The notes beneath the pieces are model-generated. The model ran no database searches and was not told the DNA's origin. It was given only the letters and a program-made list of their open reading frames with translations. From an uncultured Lactobacillus sp. (lineage in GTDB: Bacteria > Bacillota > Bacilli > Lactobacillales > Lactobacillaceae): DNA of 34,884 bases. Both the position numbers and the translations under genes were made by a program. Positions 4,651 through 12,832 of this stretch are shown piece by piece; the stretch's first letter is position 1; every line of letters begins with the position of its first letter. Location of the stretch: positions 1-34,884 of the forward strand of contig NZ_CALVGT010000054.1 in NCBI RefSeq assembly GCF_944327175.1, written 5' to 3'.

Positions 4651-7416
4651 ATGGAACTTTCTCCCTTGAGCCCGCCCCGGCTCGTCAGCAATCAGCAAGA
4701 AAACATCTGGCAGACCCTGCGCCGGCAGCTGCTGACCTGCCAGTCCTTTACCTGGGCCGTGGCCTTCATTACCGCCGACATGCTGCCTCCTTTCAAGCTG
4801 GTTATGGAAGACCTGCAAGCCAGCGGGGTCCGCGGCACCATCATTACCGGGACCTACCTGGCCTTCAACCAGCCCCGGGTTTTCGCCGAGCTCTTAAAAA
4901 TTTCCAATCTTACCGTCCGGATCGTGGACGGTCCCTTCCATGCCAAGGGCTATCTCTTTGACCACGGGGACTGGCAGACCGCCGTCATCGGCAGCGCCAA
5001 CTTCACCCGCTCCGCCCTCCTGGCCAACCAGGAATGGTGCCTCAAGGTTGATTCCCAAACCGATTCGGCCTTGACCCAGCAACTAGCCGCGGCTTTAGCG
5101 GACTTGACTGCCAAAAGCCAGCCCCTGACCCGCCTCTGGCTGGCTGACTATGAAAAAAGCTGGCAGCCGCCAGCCAAGCCTGTGTTACACGTGAAACAGG
5201 AAAAGATCGTTCCCAACCAGATGCAGGCAGCCGCCCTGGAAAATCTCCAAGCCTTAGTCAAAAGCGACGCCCGCCGGGCCCTGGTGGTTTCCGCTACCGG
5301 GACAGGCAAGACCTACCTGGCGGCTTTGGCGGTCAAAGACTTTGCCCCCCGCCGCTTCCTCTACCTGGTCCACCGGGAAGAGATCGCCCACAAGGCCCTG
5401 GAGACCTTCAAAAAGGTTATCGGTGGCAAGGGCAGCGACTTCGCCCTTTTGACCGGGACCAGCCACCAGCAGGCCCGCTACACCTTCGCGACCATCCAGA
5501 CCGTTTCCCAGGACCAGTTTCTAGCCAGCCAGGCAGCTGATTTTTATGACTACATCTTGATTGATGAAGCCCACCGGTCCGCTGCGCCCAGCTATCAAAA
5601 AGTCCTCAGCCACTTCAGCCCGGCCTTTTGCCTGGGTCTGACAGCCACGCCGGAGCGAATGGACCAGCAGGATATTTTTGCCCTCTTTGACTACAATTTA
5701 GCCTATGAGATCCGCCTGGCTGATGCCCTGGAAAGCAAAATGCTCACGCCCTTCCACTATATCGGTATCCGCGACTATGAAATTGACGGCCAGACTTCCG
5801 ATGATTTCAGCGACCTCCGCTGGCTGGGCGCAAAAAAGCGGGTCAGCTACCTCCTTAAAGAACTGGATTATTACGGCTATAGCGGTTCCCGCCCCTGCGG
5901 CCTGGTCTTCTGCAGCCGGCAGGAAGAGGCCCGGAAATTGGCGGAAGCTTTCACGAGCCAGGGCCAGCCAGCCCAGGCCTTGACCAACCAGGATTCTCCA
6001 GCCGTCCGACGGCAGGCGGTCAAGGATCTGGAAAGCGGCCGCCTCCACTACTTGGTGACGGTCGACCTCTTCAACGAAGGCGTGGACATTCCCGCCCTCA
6101 ACCAGATCGTCATGCTCCGGGCCACCCAGTCAGCCACGGTCTTTATCCAGCAGCTTGGCCGGGGCCTGCGCCTCTACCCAGGCCAAGACTTCGTCACCGT
6201 CCTGGACTTCATCGGCAACTACCAGAACAACTACCTGATCCCCCTGGCCTTAGCCGGGAAAAAGCTCTCCCGCGACCAGCTAAAGTACCAGCTGCAAACC
6301 GTCAGCTTTGCCGGCCTATCCACCATCAACTTCAGCCAGATCGCCAGCCAGGAGATCCTGGCCTCCCTGGACAAGGTCAAGCTGGACTCGCTCAAGCAGC
6401 TGCGGGAAGCCTACGCGGACCTAACCCAGCAGCTAGGCCGGCCGCCCCTTTTGCTGGATTTCGCCACAAAGGGTCAGGTCTCACCCCGCCTCTGGCTGGA
6501 CAACAAGTCCCTGCCCCACTACGGAGCCTTCCTGGAAAAAATGGGCCAGCCCTGCCAGCTATCCTCTTACGAAAGCCAGGTCCTCTCCTTCGTTACTAAG
6601 GAACTGGCCCCAGGTCAGCGGCCGCATGAGCTTTTGCTTTTGCAGGCTCTTTTGCCAAAAGGCCAAATCAGTCAGACAGACTTCCAAGCTCTTTTGCAAA
6701 ATTACGGGGCCTACGACTCAGCCGCCTTGGAAAAATCTCTGGAAGTCATCCTCTCCTTGGACTTCTATGATGTCAAAAGCGGATCAACTACCCAGAAGGC
6801 CAAGTACGGCGGCGAGCCTGTCGCCTGCTTAAAGGACGGCTGCTGGTCCTTAAATCCTCAGATCGTCCAAGCTAGTCCCGACTTCCTCCGTCTGTTTAAA
6901 GACGCGGTCGCAACTGGCCTCTTCCTCGCCAAGGAAAAAGACCCAGCTCAAGACTTCACCCTTTACGCAGCTTACGACCGCAAGGAGGTCTGCCGCCTGC
7001 TCAACTGGCCGCTAGACGTCAGCCGGCCCATGTACGGCTACCGGCTGAGTGGCGATGTCTGCCCAGTTTTTATCACTTATCAAAAAACTGACCAGGAGCA
7101 GCGAAACGCCCGCTATGACAACCAAGCCCGCGGCCAGCGCCTGGCCTGGTATACCAGAACTCCCCGCCACCTCTCTTCCCCGGAAGTCCAGCAGCTCTTG
7201 CGGGGGACGAAATCTGGCCAGCAGGTCACCCGGATTCCGGTCTTCGTTAAGCGGGCGGACGCCTACGGCCCGAAGTTTTACTATCTGGGCTCGGCAAAAA
7301 TCGATCCCGCCACTGTCCGCGAGGTCAGCCTCAAGGGCAAGAGCGCGGTCAGCCTGGACCTGGTTCTGCCTGATCCCCTGCCGGCTAAAATCGCCGACCA
7401 GCTTTTTGGCAATTAA
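4651..7416 (+). CDS. PLD-nuclease / SF2 helicase / DUF3427 fusion protein
   Basis: A 921-residue, three-part protein. Residues about 20-165 form a phospholipase-D-type nuclease with one HKD motif: H97-x-K99-x4-D104, then GSANFT (114-119). One motif implies a dimeric active site. Residues about 185-530 are a superfamily II helicase: motif I SATGTGKT (Lys220), motif II DEAH (305-308), motif III TATPERMD, motif V NEGVDIP and motif VI QQLGRGLR. The C-terminal third carries the DUF3427 pattern (RKEVCRLLNW, MYGYRLSGDVCPVFITY). Start: ATG at 4651 with GAGGT 7 nt upstream; the frame is open further upstream but overlaps the divergent gene. Such proteins are annotated as DEAD/DEAH helicases without experimental role. 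DNA repair, restriction or phage defence are all possible. A perfect parS lies inside the gene (codons 178-183). Monocistronic, with a shared terminator at the end. Confidence 0.88.
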   Translation: MELSPLSPPRLVSNQQENIWQTLRRQLLTCQSFTWAVAFITADMLPPFKLVMEDLQASGVRGTIITGTYLAFNQPRVFAELLKISNLTVRIVDGPFHAKGYLFDHGDWQTAVIGSANFTRSALLANQEWCLKVDSQTDSALTQQLAAALADLTAKSQPLTRLWLADYEKSWQPPAKPVLHVKQEKIVPNQMQAAALENLQALVKSDARRALVVSATGTGKTYLAALAVKDFAPRRFLYLVHREEIAHKALETFKKVIGGKGSDFALLTGTSHQQARYTFATIQTVSQDQFLASQAADFYDYILIDEAHRSAAPSYQKVLSHFSPAFCLGLTATPERMDQQDIFALFDYNLAYEIRLADALESKMLTPFHYIGIRDYEIDGQTSDDFSDLRWLGAKKRVSYLLKELDYYGYSGSRPCGLVFCSRQEEARKLAEAFTSQGQPAQALTNQDSPAVRRQAVKDLESGRLHYLVTVDLFNEGVDIPALNQIVMLRATQSATVFIQQLGRGLRLYPGQDFVTVLDFIGNYQNNYLIPLALAGKKLSRDQLKYQLQTVSFAGLSTINFSQIASQEILASLDKVKLDSLKQLREAYADLTQQLGRPPLLLDFATKGQVSPRLWLDNKSLPHYGAFLEKMGQPCQLSSYESQVLSFVTKELAPGQRPHELLLLQALLPKGQISQTDFQALLQNYGAYDSAALEKSLEVILSLDFYDVKSGSTTQKAKYGGEPVACLKDGCWSLNPQIVQASPDFLRLFKDAVATGLFLAKEKDPAQDFTLYAAYDRKEVCRLLNWPLDVSRPMYGYRLSGDVCPVFITYQKTDQEQRNARYDNQARGQRLAWYTRTPRHLSSPEVQQLLRGTKSGQQVTRIPVFVKRADAYGPKFYYLGSAKIDPATVREVSLKGKSAVSLDLVLPDPLPAKIADQLFGN
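5183..5198. other. parS site, perfect 16-mer, inside the helicase gene
   Basis: TGTTACACGTGAAACA matches the consensus TGTTNCACGTGAAACA at every position. It encodes residues in the linker between the PLD and helicase domains, where sequence constraint is low. parS sites within genes are known, for example in Bacillus subtilis spo0J. Confidence 0.9.
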
Positions 7417-7443
7417 AAAGGCTTCCCAGCCGGGAAGCCTTTT
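7415..7443. terminator. Bidirectional terminator between convergent genes
   Basis: AAAAAGGCTTCCC-AGCC-GGGAAGCCTTTT is a near-perfect palindrome with A-run and T-run flanks. It serves the helicase gene (plus) and the ECF S-component gene (minus), and slightly overlaps both stop codons. Confidence 0.88.
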
Positions 7444-7999
7444 AGTGTACCCGCTTCATGACGCGGACGGTAATATCTTTCAATGCAAAGTAGAGAATCG
7501 GCGTGCAAACCGCGGTTGAGCAGGAATTGATCACCGTGGCCAGCAGGCTCAAGAAGGACGCTACCAGGGCTGGCTGCAGAGCCGTCCCGGCCATCAAGGC
7601 CTCTACGACCGTCGTCGCGTAAGAGGTAAAAATCTTGGTTACCCCGGCGATGACCGCCAAAATAATAATGTTCTTCTTGCTGTCGTTATATTTCATGCCC
7701 TTGTAGACAGCGGACAAAACGGCCGCCACGACTACGACTTCCAGCATGGTCAGCCAGCTGGTAGCCGCGTAACCGTTGAGGATGTCAAAGCCGCCCAGGC
7801 CGATGATCCCCGCCAGGACCCCGTTACGGAAGCCCAGGTAGAGAATGGCCACGGCCGTCAAGATATTGCCGAAGTGGATGAAAGGCCGGCCAACGACTGC
7901 CGGCAGCGGGATCCGCAGGACCCAGATGCCGATATAAATCATGGCCGCAAACAAGCCGGTCATCACGACTGCTCTTAAAGAATTCTGTTCATCGCGCAT
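7442..7999 (-). CDS. ECF transporter substrate-binding (S) component, probably for vitamin B6
   Basis: A 185-residue integral membrane protein with about six helices. GRPFIHFGNILTAVAILYLG (residues about 38-57) and GIIGLGGFDILNGYA are typical of S components of energy-coupling-factor importers, which bind a vitamin and dock to a shared EcfA-EcfA'-EcfT module. No energising module is encoded nearby, as expected for group II systems. The gene lies 32 nt downstream of a pyridoxamine kinase gene on the same strand. This suggests uptake of a B6 vitamer trapped by phosphorylation; proteins of this kind have been called PdxU/PdxU2. Start ATG 7999 with AAGGAGG. S-component class is fairly sure; substrate is inferred from context. 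Confidence 0.75.
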   Translation of the reverse strand: MRDEQNSLRAVVMTGLFAAMIYIGIWVLRIPLPAVVGRPFIHFGNILTAVAILYLGFRNGVLAGIIGLGGFDILNGYAATSWLTMLEVVVVAAVLSAVYKGMKYNDSKKNIIILAVIAGVTKIFTSYATTVVEALMAGTALQPALVASFLSLLATVINSCSTAVCTPILYFALKDITVRVMKRVH

Positions 8000-8031
8000 T
8001 ATTCCCCTCCTTAAAATAGCTGATCAATACA

Positions 8032-8865
8032 CTAATTTTGCAATTGCTGCAAAAGCCAAGGTAGGGCCGCCGCGTAATTAGGGCCAAAGCGCTGGTCCTG
8101 GTTCAAATCAGTCGCCAGGATTGCCTTGGCCACGAAGTCCCCGGCCACGCCAGCCGCCTGCTGCAAGTCCAGCCCGTGAAGCAGGCCGGCCAAGAGGCTG
8201 CTGGCAAAAAGGTCCCCCGTGCCAAAATAGCTGTGCGGAATCCGGTCCTGGGTTCTTTCCCAAACCCGGCCGCCCCGGCTGAGCCCGTAAACCCCGATCC
8301 GGTTGTCGGCCAGGGGCACCCCGGTCAAAACCACCTGGGACAGGGCAAACTTCTGGGCCAGGCGCTGGGTGATCACGCAAGCCCGGTGGCTGTCAATCTC
8401 AGTAAAGTCCACCGGCTCATTCAAGAGCAGCAGAGCTTCGGTCAAGTTGGGCGTCAAAATCGTTGCCTGCCGGGCCAAGCGCTGCATCTGGACAACATAG
8501 CAGTCATCAAAGCCGCGGTAGAGACGGCCGTGATCAGCCATAGCCGGGTCCAGCAGGATGAGTTTCCCCTGCCGGCTGTATTCTTCCAGCCCCTTCTCCC
8601 AGACCCGGCTGGCCGCCTGGCCCAGGTAGCCCAAATAGATGGCGTCAAAAGAGATATTTTCCTTGTCCCAGTGCGCCCAAATATCTGGCAGACTGGCCGA
8701 CAGGTCCAGGAAGGTGTTCTCCCCGAACCCGCCCGTATGCGTTGACAAAATTGCTGTTGGCAAAGCCGCGGTCTGCAGGCCGCTGGCCCCTAACACGGGC
8801 AAGGCGACCGCCAGCGAGACTTGACCAACACAGGATAGATCTTGACTGATCAAGACTGATTTCAC
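8032..8865 (-). CDS. pdxY: Pyridoxal/pyridoxamine kinase (PdxY/PdxK type)
   Basis: A 277-residue ribokinase-superfamily enzyme that phosphorylates B6 vitamers with ATP in the cytoplasm, giving PLP or its precursor. Seen: N-terminal ISQDLSCVGQVSLAVALPVL, the central LLDPAMADHGRLY, the nucleotide-side LTPNLTEALLLL and the catalytic anion-hole motif FGTGDLFASSLLAG (GTGD near residues 214-217). Start is GTG at 8865 with AAGGAGG 8 nt upstream. It leads a two-gene unit with the ECF S component. A TATAAT lies at 8902-8897 with a weak -35 (TTTCAT) 17 nt further. I use the symbol by family; pdxK-type naming is equally possible. Confidence 0.8.
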   Translation of the reverse strand: MKSVLISQDLSCVGQVSLAVALPVLGASGLQTAALPTAILSTHTGGFGENTFLDLSASLPDIWAHWDKENISFDAIYLGYLGQAASRVWEKGLEEYSRQGKLILLDPAMADHGRLYRGFDDCYVVQMQRLARQATILTPNLTEALLLLNEPVDFTEIDSHRACVITQRLAQKFALSQVVLTGVPLADNRIGVYGLSRGGRVWERTQDRIPHSYFGTGDLFASSLLAGLLHGLDLQQAAGVAGDFVAKAILATDLNQDQRFGPNYAAALPWLLQQLQN

Positions 8866-9263
8866 TTTTGGCCCCTCCTTATTGCTCAGTAGCTCTATTA
8901 TATGCTTGCTTAAAAAAATATGAAAGCAATTCGTGCTATGTTTTTTCTAATCTGGTAATAACTAGTATAACACGGACATTTTCATTTTCAGAGCACAAGA
9001 AAAGCCAGTTGCTTAGAAGAACAACTGACTTTGGTTAGGAATGTGTTGTGTATGTATAAAATTCAATGCAATGTTACATTGAGGAAAGAAAAATAAAAGA
9101 AATTTGGATGTTGCAACTTGTGGCTCTCCACAACCTCAAGCTACGAATCTAATATACAAGATAGTTGTGACAGAATTATGACCTTTTCCTTACGAATTTC
9201 AAAACAGCTATTATTTTTAAGCTGTTCGATTATATAACTTACTTATTACTTAGTAGGTATAAT
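8866..9263. other. Gene-free AT-rich interval with several small dyads
   Basis: About 400 nt without an ORF of note. It contains AGTTG/CAACT extended by AAAG/CTTT (9003-9033), CAATG-TTA-CATTG (9069-9081), TTGTGG-CTCT-CCACAA (9118-9133) and AACAGC/GCTGTT (about 9203-9225). Read leftward, the last could end the acetyltransferase transcript, since its stem is followed by TTTTG. A plus-strand promoter-like pair TTGGTT (9032-9037) and TATAAA (9056-9061) is also present. See findings for a small-RNA possibility. Confidence 0.4.
8897..8925 (-). promoter_or_regulatory. Promoter of the B6 kinase/transporter unit
   Basis: Minus-strand TATAAT (8902-8897) is preceded, at a 17-nt spacing, by TTTCAT (8925-8920), a weak -35. 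It sits about 30 nt before the GTG start. Confidence 0.45.
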
Positions 9264-9785
9264 TTAAGCAGTCAGAAGTTCGTAAACGTAGCTGGTCTCA
9301 TTTTCCCGGTAGACCCCATGCAGGGTGCCCACCCGCTTAAAGCCGCTCTTTTCGATCAAGTGCTGCATAGGCAGGTTGTCCTCATGGGTGTCGACTCTGA
9401 CTGACTTGATGTCATTGAAGCCGCTGGTAAAGTAGTTGATCACTGCCTGGTAGAGCTGTGAAGCATAGCCGTGGCCGGTATGGTCGGAGTGGATAGCCAC
9501 CCGGTGGATGGTAACGTAGTCATTCGTGTCAACTTGCCAGTGGCCGTCCAATTGGTCGTAAGCGTGGTCCGGCGCTGGAATGATAGTCAAGGTCCCGACG
9601 GTTTCCCCATCGTCGGCCTTGGCCAGGTAAGCGTAGCCGTTTTCGATGTCTTGACGGACATGGTCTGGGTTCGGATAGTCTCCTTGCCACTGGTCAATCC
9701 CGCTTTCCGCCAGCTGGTTGCGTCCGTCCTGCAGGATCGCCATCACTTGGTCAAAATCTTTCAATTCTGCTTTTCTAATCTGCAT
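9264..9785 (-). CDS. GNAT-family N-acetyltransferase
   Basis: A 173-residue acetyl-CoA-dependent acetyltransferase. The fold is shown by the N-terminal MQIRKAELKDFDQVMAIL, the strand-4 region TIHRVAIHSD and the acetyl-CoA pyrophosphate loop HTGHGYASQLYQ (about residues 100-112). The C-terminal NLPMQHLIEKSGFKRVGT completes the fold. The acceptor substrate (amine, peptide or small molecule) cannot be told. AGGAA lies close to the ATG, and a weak GGAAG is further upstream. It stands alone between two unrelated transcription units. Confidence 0.85.
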   Translation of the reverse strand: MQIRKAELKDFDQVMAILQDGRNQLAESGIDQWQGDYPNPDHVRQDIENGYAYLAKADDGETVGTLTIIPAPDHAYDQLDGHWQVDTNDYVTIHRVAIHSDHTGHGYASQLYQAVINYFTSGFNDIKSVRVDTHEDNLPMQHLIEKSGFKRVGTLHGVYRENETSYVYELLTA

Positions 9786-9964
9786 TTCCTATTCGCTTCC
9801 TTATCTATATTACTGGTTCAATGACAACGACAAAGGGTATTTTACATAAGTCGGCAAGCAAGCTCAAACGATCTGCTTAAAGGGAAGCCTTTTCAGTGCT
9901 AAAAACTGTAATATTATTTAAGAATTAGAAAAGGCTGTGTCAAGGTTTTGTAACATTACAGTTA

Positions 9965-9970
9965 TATAAT
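9965..9970 (+). promoter_or_regulatory. -10 box upstream of the lysozyme gene
   Basis: A perfect TATAAT about 75 nt before the start codon; no clear -35 at standard spacing. A leader of about 70 nt is implied. Confidence 0.4.
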
Positions 9971-10045
9971 GAGAATTGTTGCAAAATAAACCACTTATTT
10001 TGAGCATTTTCAATCACACAATTTTTTAATGGGAGTACCAGATAC

Positions 10046-11200
10046 ATGAAGCTTAAACACCTTAAACTGCTTGCATTAGTCTCCACATTGACGACAGCTG
10101 TAAGCATGAGCTTCGCCGGCCTGGCACAGGCCAGCACGACCAGCGCCAGCAGCCGTTCTTATGGAGTCGACGTGTCAAGCTACCAGCCAACCAGCACGAG
10201 CAAATACAGCAAGGCGGGCGCTCAGTTCGTCATTGTCAAGGTCAGCGAAGGCACCAGCTACCGAAATCCAAACGCCAAGGCACAAGTAGCCAGCGCCAAG
10301 GCCAACAAACTGTTGCCAATGGCCTACCACTTCGCCAACTTCAGTTCCAGCTCATCCAGAGCGAAGCGTGAAGCGGGCTACGCTATCGCCAGCGCCAAGG
10401 CAGTCAAGCTGCCAGCAGGCTCATACCTAGCTATCGACTGGGAAACCAGCAGCGGCAACTCAACCAGCGGGCGCAGAAGCGCCAACACCAGGGCCATCAT
10501 GGCCTTCATGAAGAAGGTTAAGGCAGCTGGCTACCAGCCATTGCTCTACTCTGGTTCTTACCTTTTGAACAACGCGATCAACACGCGCACGGTTACGGCA
10601 GCCTACCCTAACTCACTGTGGGTAGCCTACTACACCAGCTCAGGTCGGATCGACGCGCCAGACTTTTCATACTTCCCGTCAATGAACGGGGTCATCATCT
10701 GGCAGTTCACTGAAAACTGGAAGGGTCTGAACGTTGACGGGAACATCTCAGTTCTGCCTCTGTCAATCAGCTCCAGCTCATCATCCAGTTCTTCATCAAG
10801 CTCATCTAAGACGCCAGCCAGTCAAGCACCTGTAAGCAAGACTAAGAAGAAGATCATGGCTAAGTCTTACGTCTACACTTCCGCCGGCAAGAGAACCGGT
10901 GCTTACAAGAGCGCGTACACTTACGTTTACGTGATCGGCGGGATCGTCAAGATCGGCAGAACCAACTACTACAAGATCCGGACTAACCAGTACATCAATG
11001 TTAACAACGTTGACGGTACTGCCCGCAAGCTGGTTCACAATGCTTGGACTTACAACAGCAAGGGCAAGCGGGTAAAGTCAGTTTCTACCTTGAAGAAGGG
11101 CAAGCAGGTCTTCACTTACGGCGGCAAGCGGAAGATCGGTAAAAAGACTTACTACCGGATCAACGTCGGCCGTTACATCAAGGCTGCCAACGTGAAGTAA
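10046..11200 (+). CDS. Secreted GH25 lysozyme with two SLAP wall-binding repeats
   Basis: A 384-residue exported muramidase. Residues 1-29 are a signal peptide ending AQA before STTS. Residues about 38-235 are glycosyl hydrolase family 25: YGVDVSSYQ (Asp42) and the catalytic pair in AIDWETS (Asp131, Glu133), with WQFTEN near the end. A run of about 14 serines (residues about 242-255) is the linker. Residues about 270-384 hold two repeats of the SLAP type (each SYVYTSAGKRTG- or AWTYNSKGKRVK-like, ending YKIRTNQYINVNNV or YRINVGRYIKAANV). They are basic and tyrosine-rich and bind secondary wall polymers. The enzyme probably works in wall turnover or separation. GGGAG lies 10 nt before the ATG; a TATAAT lies at 9965-9970. 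A strong terminator follows. Confidence 0.9.
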   Translation: MKLKHLKLLALVSTLTTAVSMSFAGLAQASTTSASSRSYGVDVSSYQPTSTSKYSKAGAQFVIVKVSEGTSYRNPNAKAQVASAKANKLLPMAYHFANFSSSSSRAKREAGYAIASAKAVKLPAGSYLAIDWETSSGNSTSGRRSANTRAIMAFMKKVKAAGYQPLLYSGSYLLNNAINTRTVTAAYPNSLWVAYYTSSGRIDAPDFSYFPSMNGVIIWQFTENWKGLNVDGNISVLPLSISSSSSSSSSSSSSKTPASQAPVSKTKKKIMAKSYVYTSAGKRTGAYKSAYTYVYVIGGIVKIGRTNYYKIRTNQYINVNNVDGTARKLVHNAWTYNSKGKRVKSVSTLKKGKQVFTYGGKRKIGKKTYYRINVGRYIKAANVK

Positions 11201-11231
11201 GCCGGATCACGAATTAATTTTAGAAACAAAC

Positions 11232-11269
11232 AAAGCTCTAATTGCCACAAAGGCAGTTAGAGCTTTTTT
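11232..11269 (+). terminator. Terminator of the lysozyme gene (possibly bidirectional)
   Basis: AAAGCTCTAA and TTAGAGCTTT pair, with GCC/GGC inside, followed by six T. The reverse strand has TTTGTTTGTTT, so it may also stop fetB transcripts coming from the right. Confidence 0.85.
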
Positions 11270-11329
11270 CATGATAAAAATGGCTCTTTGTCAAACCTTA
11301 CTGATGCGCGTCAAGTCATGTACTCATTG

Positions 11330-12097
11330 CTACTGCTCTTCCCGCAGCTGGCTCCGCTTGTTGAAGTAATTGCGGTAGGACAAGTAGCCCGCGATCACGG
11401 CGCCCAGGCCGGTCGCTGATAAAAGCATGAAGGTGACCATGATCTGATACTTAATGGCGTAAACTGGGTCCACGCCGGCAAAAATCAAGCCGGACATCAT
11501 CCCCGGCAGGTTGACCAGCCCCACCGTCTTAGCCGAGTCGATCGTCGGCTGCATGGCAGTCTTGATGCTCCGCCGCAGGATAGTCATGCTGGCCGTCTTC
11601 ACGTCAGCCCCGAGGGCGATTTTTTCCAAAACCTGCTGGCGCTGGTCATGAAAACCCGTGGCTAAAGCCTTATAGCACAGACCCAGGGCCACCATCTCAT
11701 TACCAGCAATCATCCCCGTAATCGGAATAATCTGCATCGGCTTCAGCTTCACCGTCTGAGTCAGCAGCAAAACGCCCAAGGTGATGTAAGTCCCGATCAA
11801 GAGGGCCACGATTGACTGCCAGAGCTGGCGGTTCGGGTTGGGATCCCGCTTGTTGGCGTTCCAGGCCGCGTTAAAAATGATAAACAAGGTCATCAAGAGG
11901 GTCAAAAGAGCATTGTTGACCTGCATGATGAACTTCAAGACGTAGCCGACGATGACCAGCTGGACAATGGCCCGGGCAACGCTATAAAAAATATCCTTGG
12001 TCAAGCCCAGCTTTTCCTTCCAGGAAATCGCTACGGACACCAGAACCAGGGCAAAAGATAAGATTAATGACAGATCGCTGACAGCCATTGATTTCAT
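11330..12097 (-). CDS. fetB: ABC exporter permease, FetB/YbbM family (UPF0014)
   Basis: A 255-residue membrane protein with about seven helices. Family hallmarks visible: VARAIVQLVIVGYVLKFI (about residues 40-57), the ITGMIAGNEMVALGL segment (about 126-140) and VGLVNLPGMMSGLIFAGVDP (about 190-210). In Escherichia coli FetAB is linked to iron export and oxidative-stress resistance; that role is transferred here by family only. The ATG at 12097 overlaps the fetA stop (ATGA), so translation is coupled. A second ATG at 12088 is possible. Confidence 0.85.
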   Translation of the reverse strand: MKSMAVSDLSLILSFALVLVSVAISWKEKLGLTKDIFYSVARAIVQLVIVGYVLKFIMQVNNALLTLLMTLFIIFNAAWNANKRDPNPNRQLWQSIVALLIGTYITLGVLLLTQTVKLKPMQIIPITGMIAGNEMVALGLCYKALATGFHDQRQQVLEKIALGADVKTASMTILRRSIKTAMQPTIDSAKTVGLVNLPGMMSGLIFAGVDPVYAIKYQIMVTFMLLSATGLGAVIAGYLSYRNYFNKRSQLREEQ

Positions 12098-12732
12098 TTC
12101 AAGACTCCTCCTTTTTCCATCTGCAGGAGCTGTTTGGAAGCGGCCAGCTCCTCTTGGTCATGGGTCACTTGCACGATCGTGGTCCCCTCCTGGTGCACCC
12201 GGGCGATCAGCTGGTGGACGATCTGCTTGCTCTCTTCATCCAGCCCGGTCGTCACCTCATCCAAAAGGAGGACCTCCGGCCGGAAAAGCAGGTTGCGGAT
12301 CAAAGCCACCCGCTGCTTCTCCCCGCCAGACAGGGTGGTAATCTTTTTGTCCAAATAGTCAGCTGGCAAATCCACCTGCTTCAAGGCTTCCTGGGCCCGC
12401 TTTTCATCAAACTCCCGCTTGCGGATGGCAAAAGGCAGAGCCAGGTTGTCCTTAACTGTTTCGTCGAACAAGGCCGGCTGCTGGAAGCAATAGGATACCT
12501 GTCGGCGGTACTGGACCAGGTCCAGGCTATCAAGATTTTCCCCCTTGTAAAAAATCTCTCCCTTAGTAGGCGAGATCAAGCCCGCGATCAGCTTCAAAGT
12601 AGTACTTTTCCCGCTGCCTGACGGCCCGGTCAAGGTGAGATAGTCCCCCTCCTCCACTGAGAAGGAGACATCTTGCAGGATTTCCTGGTCGCCCGCCTGG
12701 TAGGCCACCTGCTTGAGTTCAATGAGTGCCAT
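12094..12732 (-). CDS. fetA: ABC transporter ATP-binding protein, FetA type
   Basis: A 212-residue ATPase. Walker A GPSGSGKST, Q-loop YCFQQPALFDETV, signature LSGGEKQRVALIRNL, Walker B VLLLDEVTTGLD and the H-loop VTHDQEEL are all present. I start it at the ATG at 12732 with GGAGG 7 nt upstream; the 33 upstream codons of open frame overlap the promoter and lack a ribosome site. It is the first gene of a two-gene operon with fetB. TATAAT at 12780-12775 is the likely -10. Probable export of iron or another metal (family inference). Confidence 0.88.
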   Translation of the reverse strand: MALIELKQVAYQAGDQEILQDVSFSVEEGDYLTLTGPSGSGKSTTLKLIAGLISPTKGEIFYKGENLDSLDLVQYRRQVSYCFQQPALFDETVKDNLALPFAIRKREFDEKRAQEALKQVDLPADYLDKKITTLSGGEKQRVALIRNLLFRPEVLLLDEVTTGLDEESKQIVHQLIARVHQEGTTIVQVTHDQEELAASKQLLQMEKGGVLK

Positions 12733-12774
12733 TTTCTTCCTCCAGATTTCTGTAATTTTCATACTACTAGTTAG

Positions 12775-12780
12775 ATTATA
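12775..12780 (-). promoter_or_regulatory. -10 box of fetAB
   Basis: Minus-strand TATAAT about 43 nt before the fetA start. The -35 is weak (AAATTG at 17 nt). It lies just past the tRNA terminator. Confidence 0.4.
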
Positions 12781-12832
12781 ATCCAAACCGGATGAAGCAA
12801 TTTCTATAAAAGCTTGAAGGATTTTAGGCAAG

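Noticed and set aside
4651..7416. Assignment of the helicase to a named defence system such as DISARM or Mokosh
   Set aside because: DISARM uses separate genes including a methylase, none of which are here, and Mokosh type II uses an SF1-type helicase; this protein has SF2 DEAH motifs and DUF3427.
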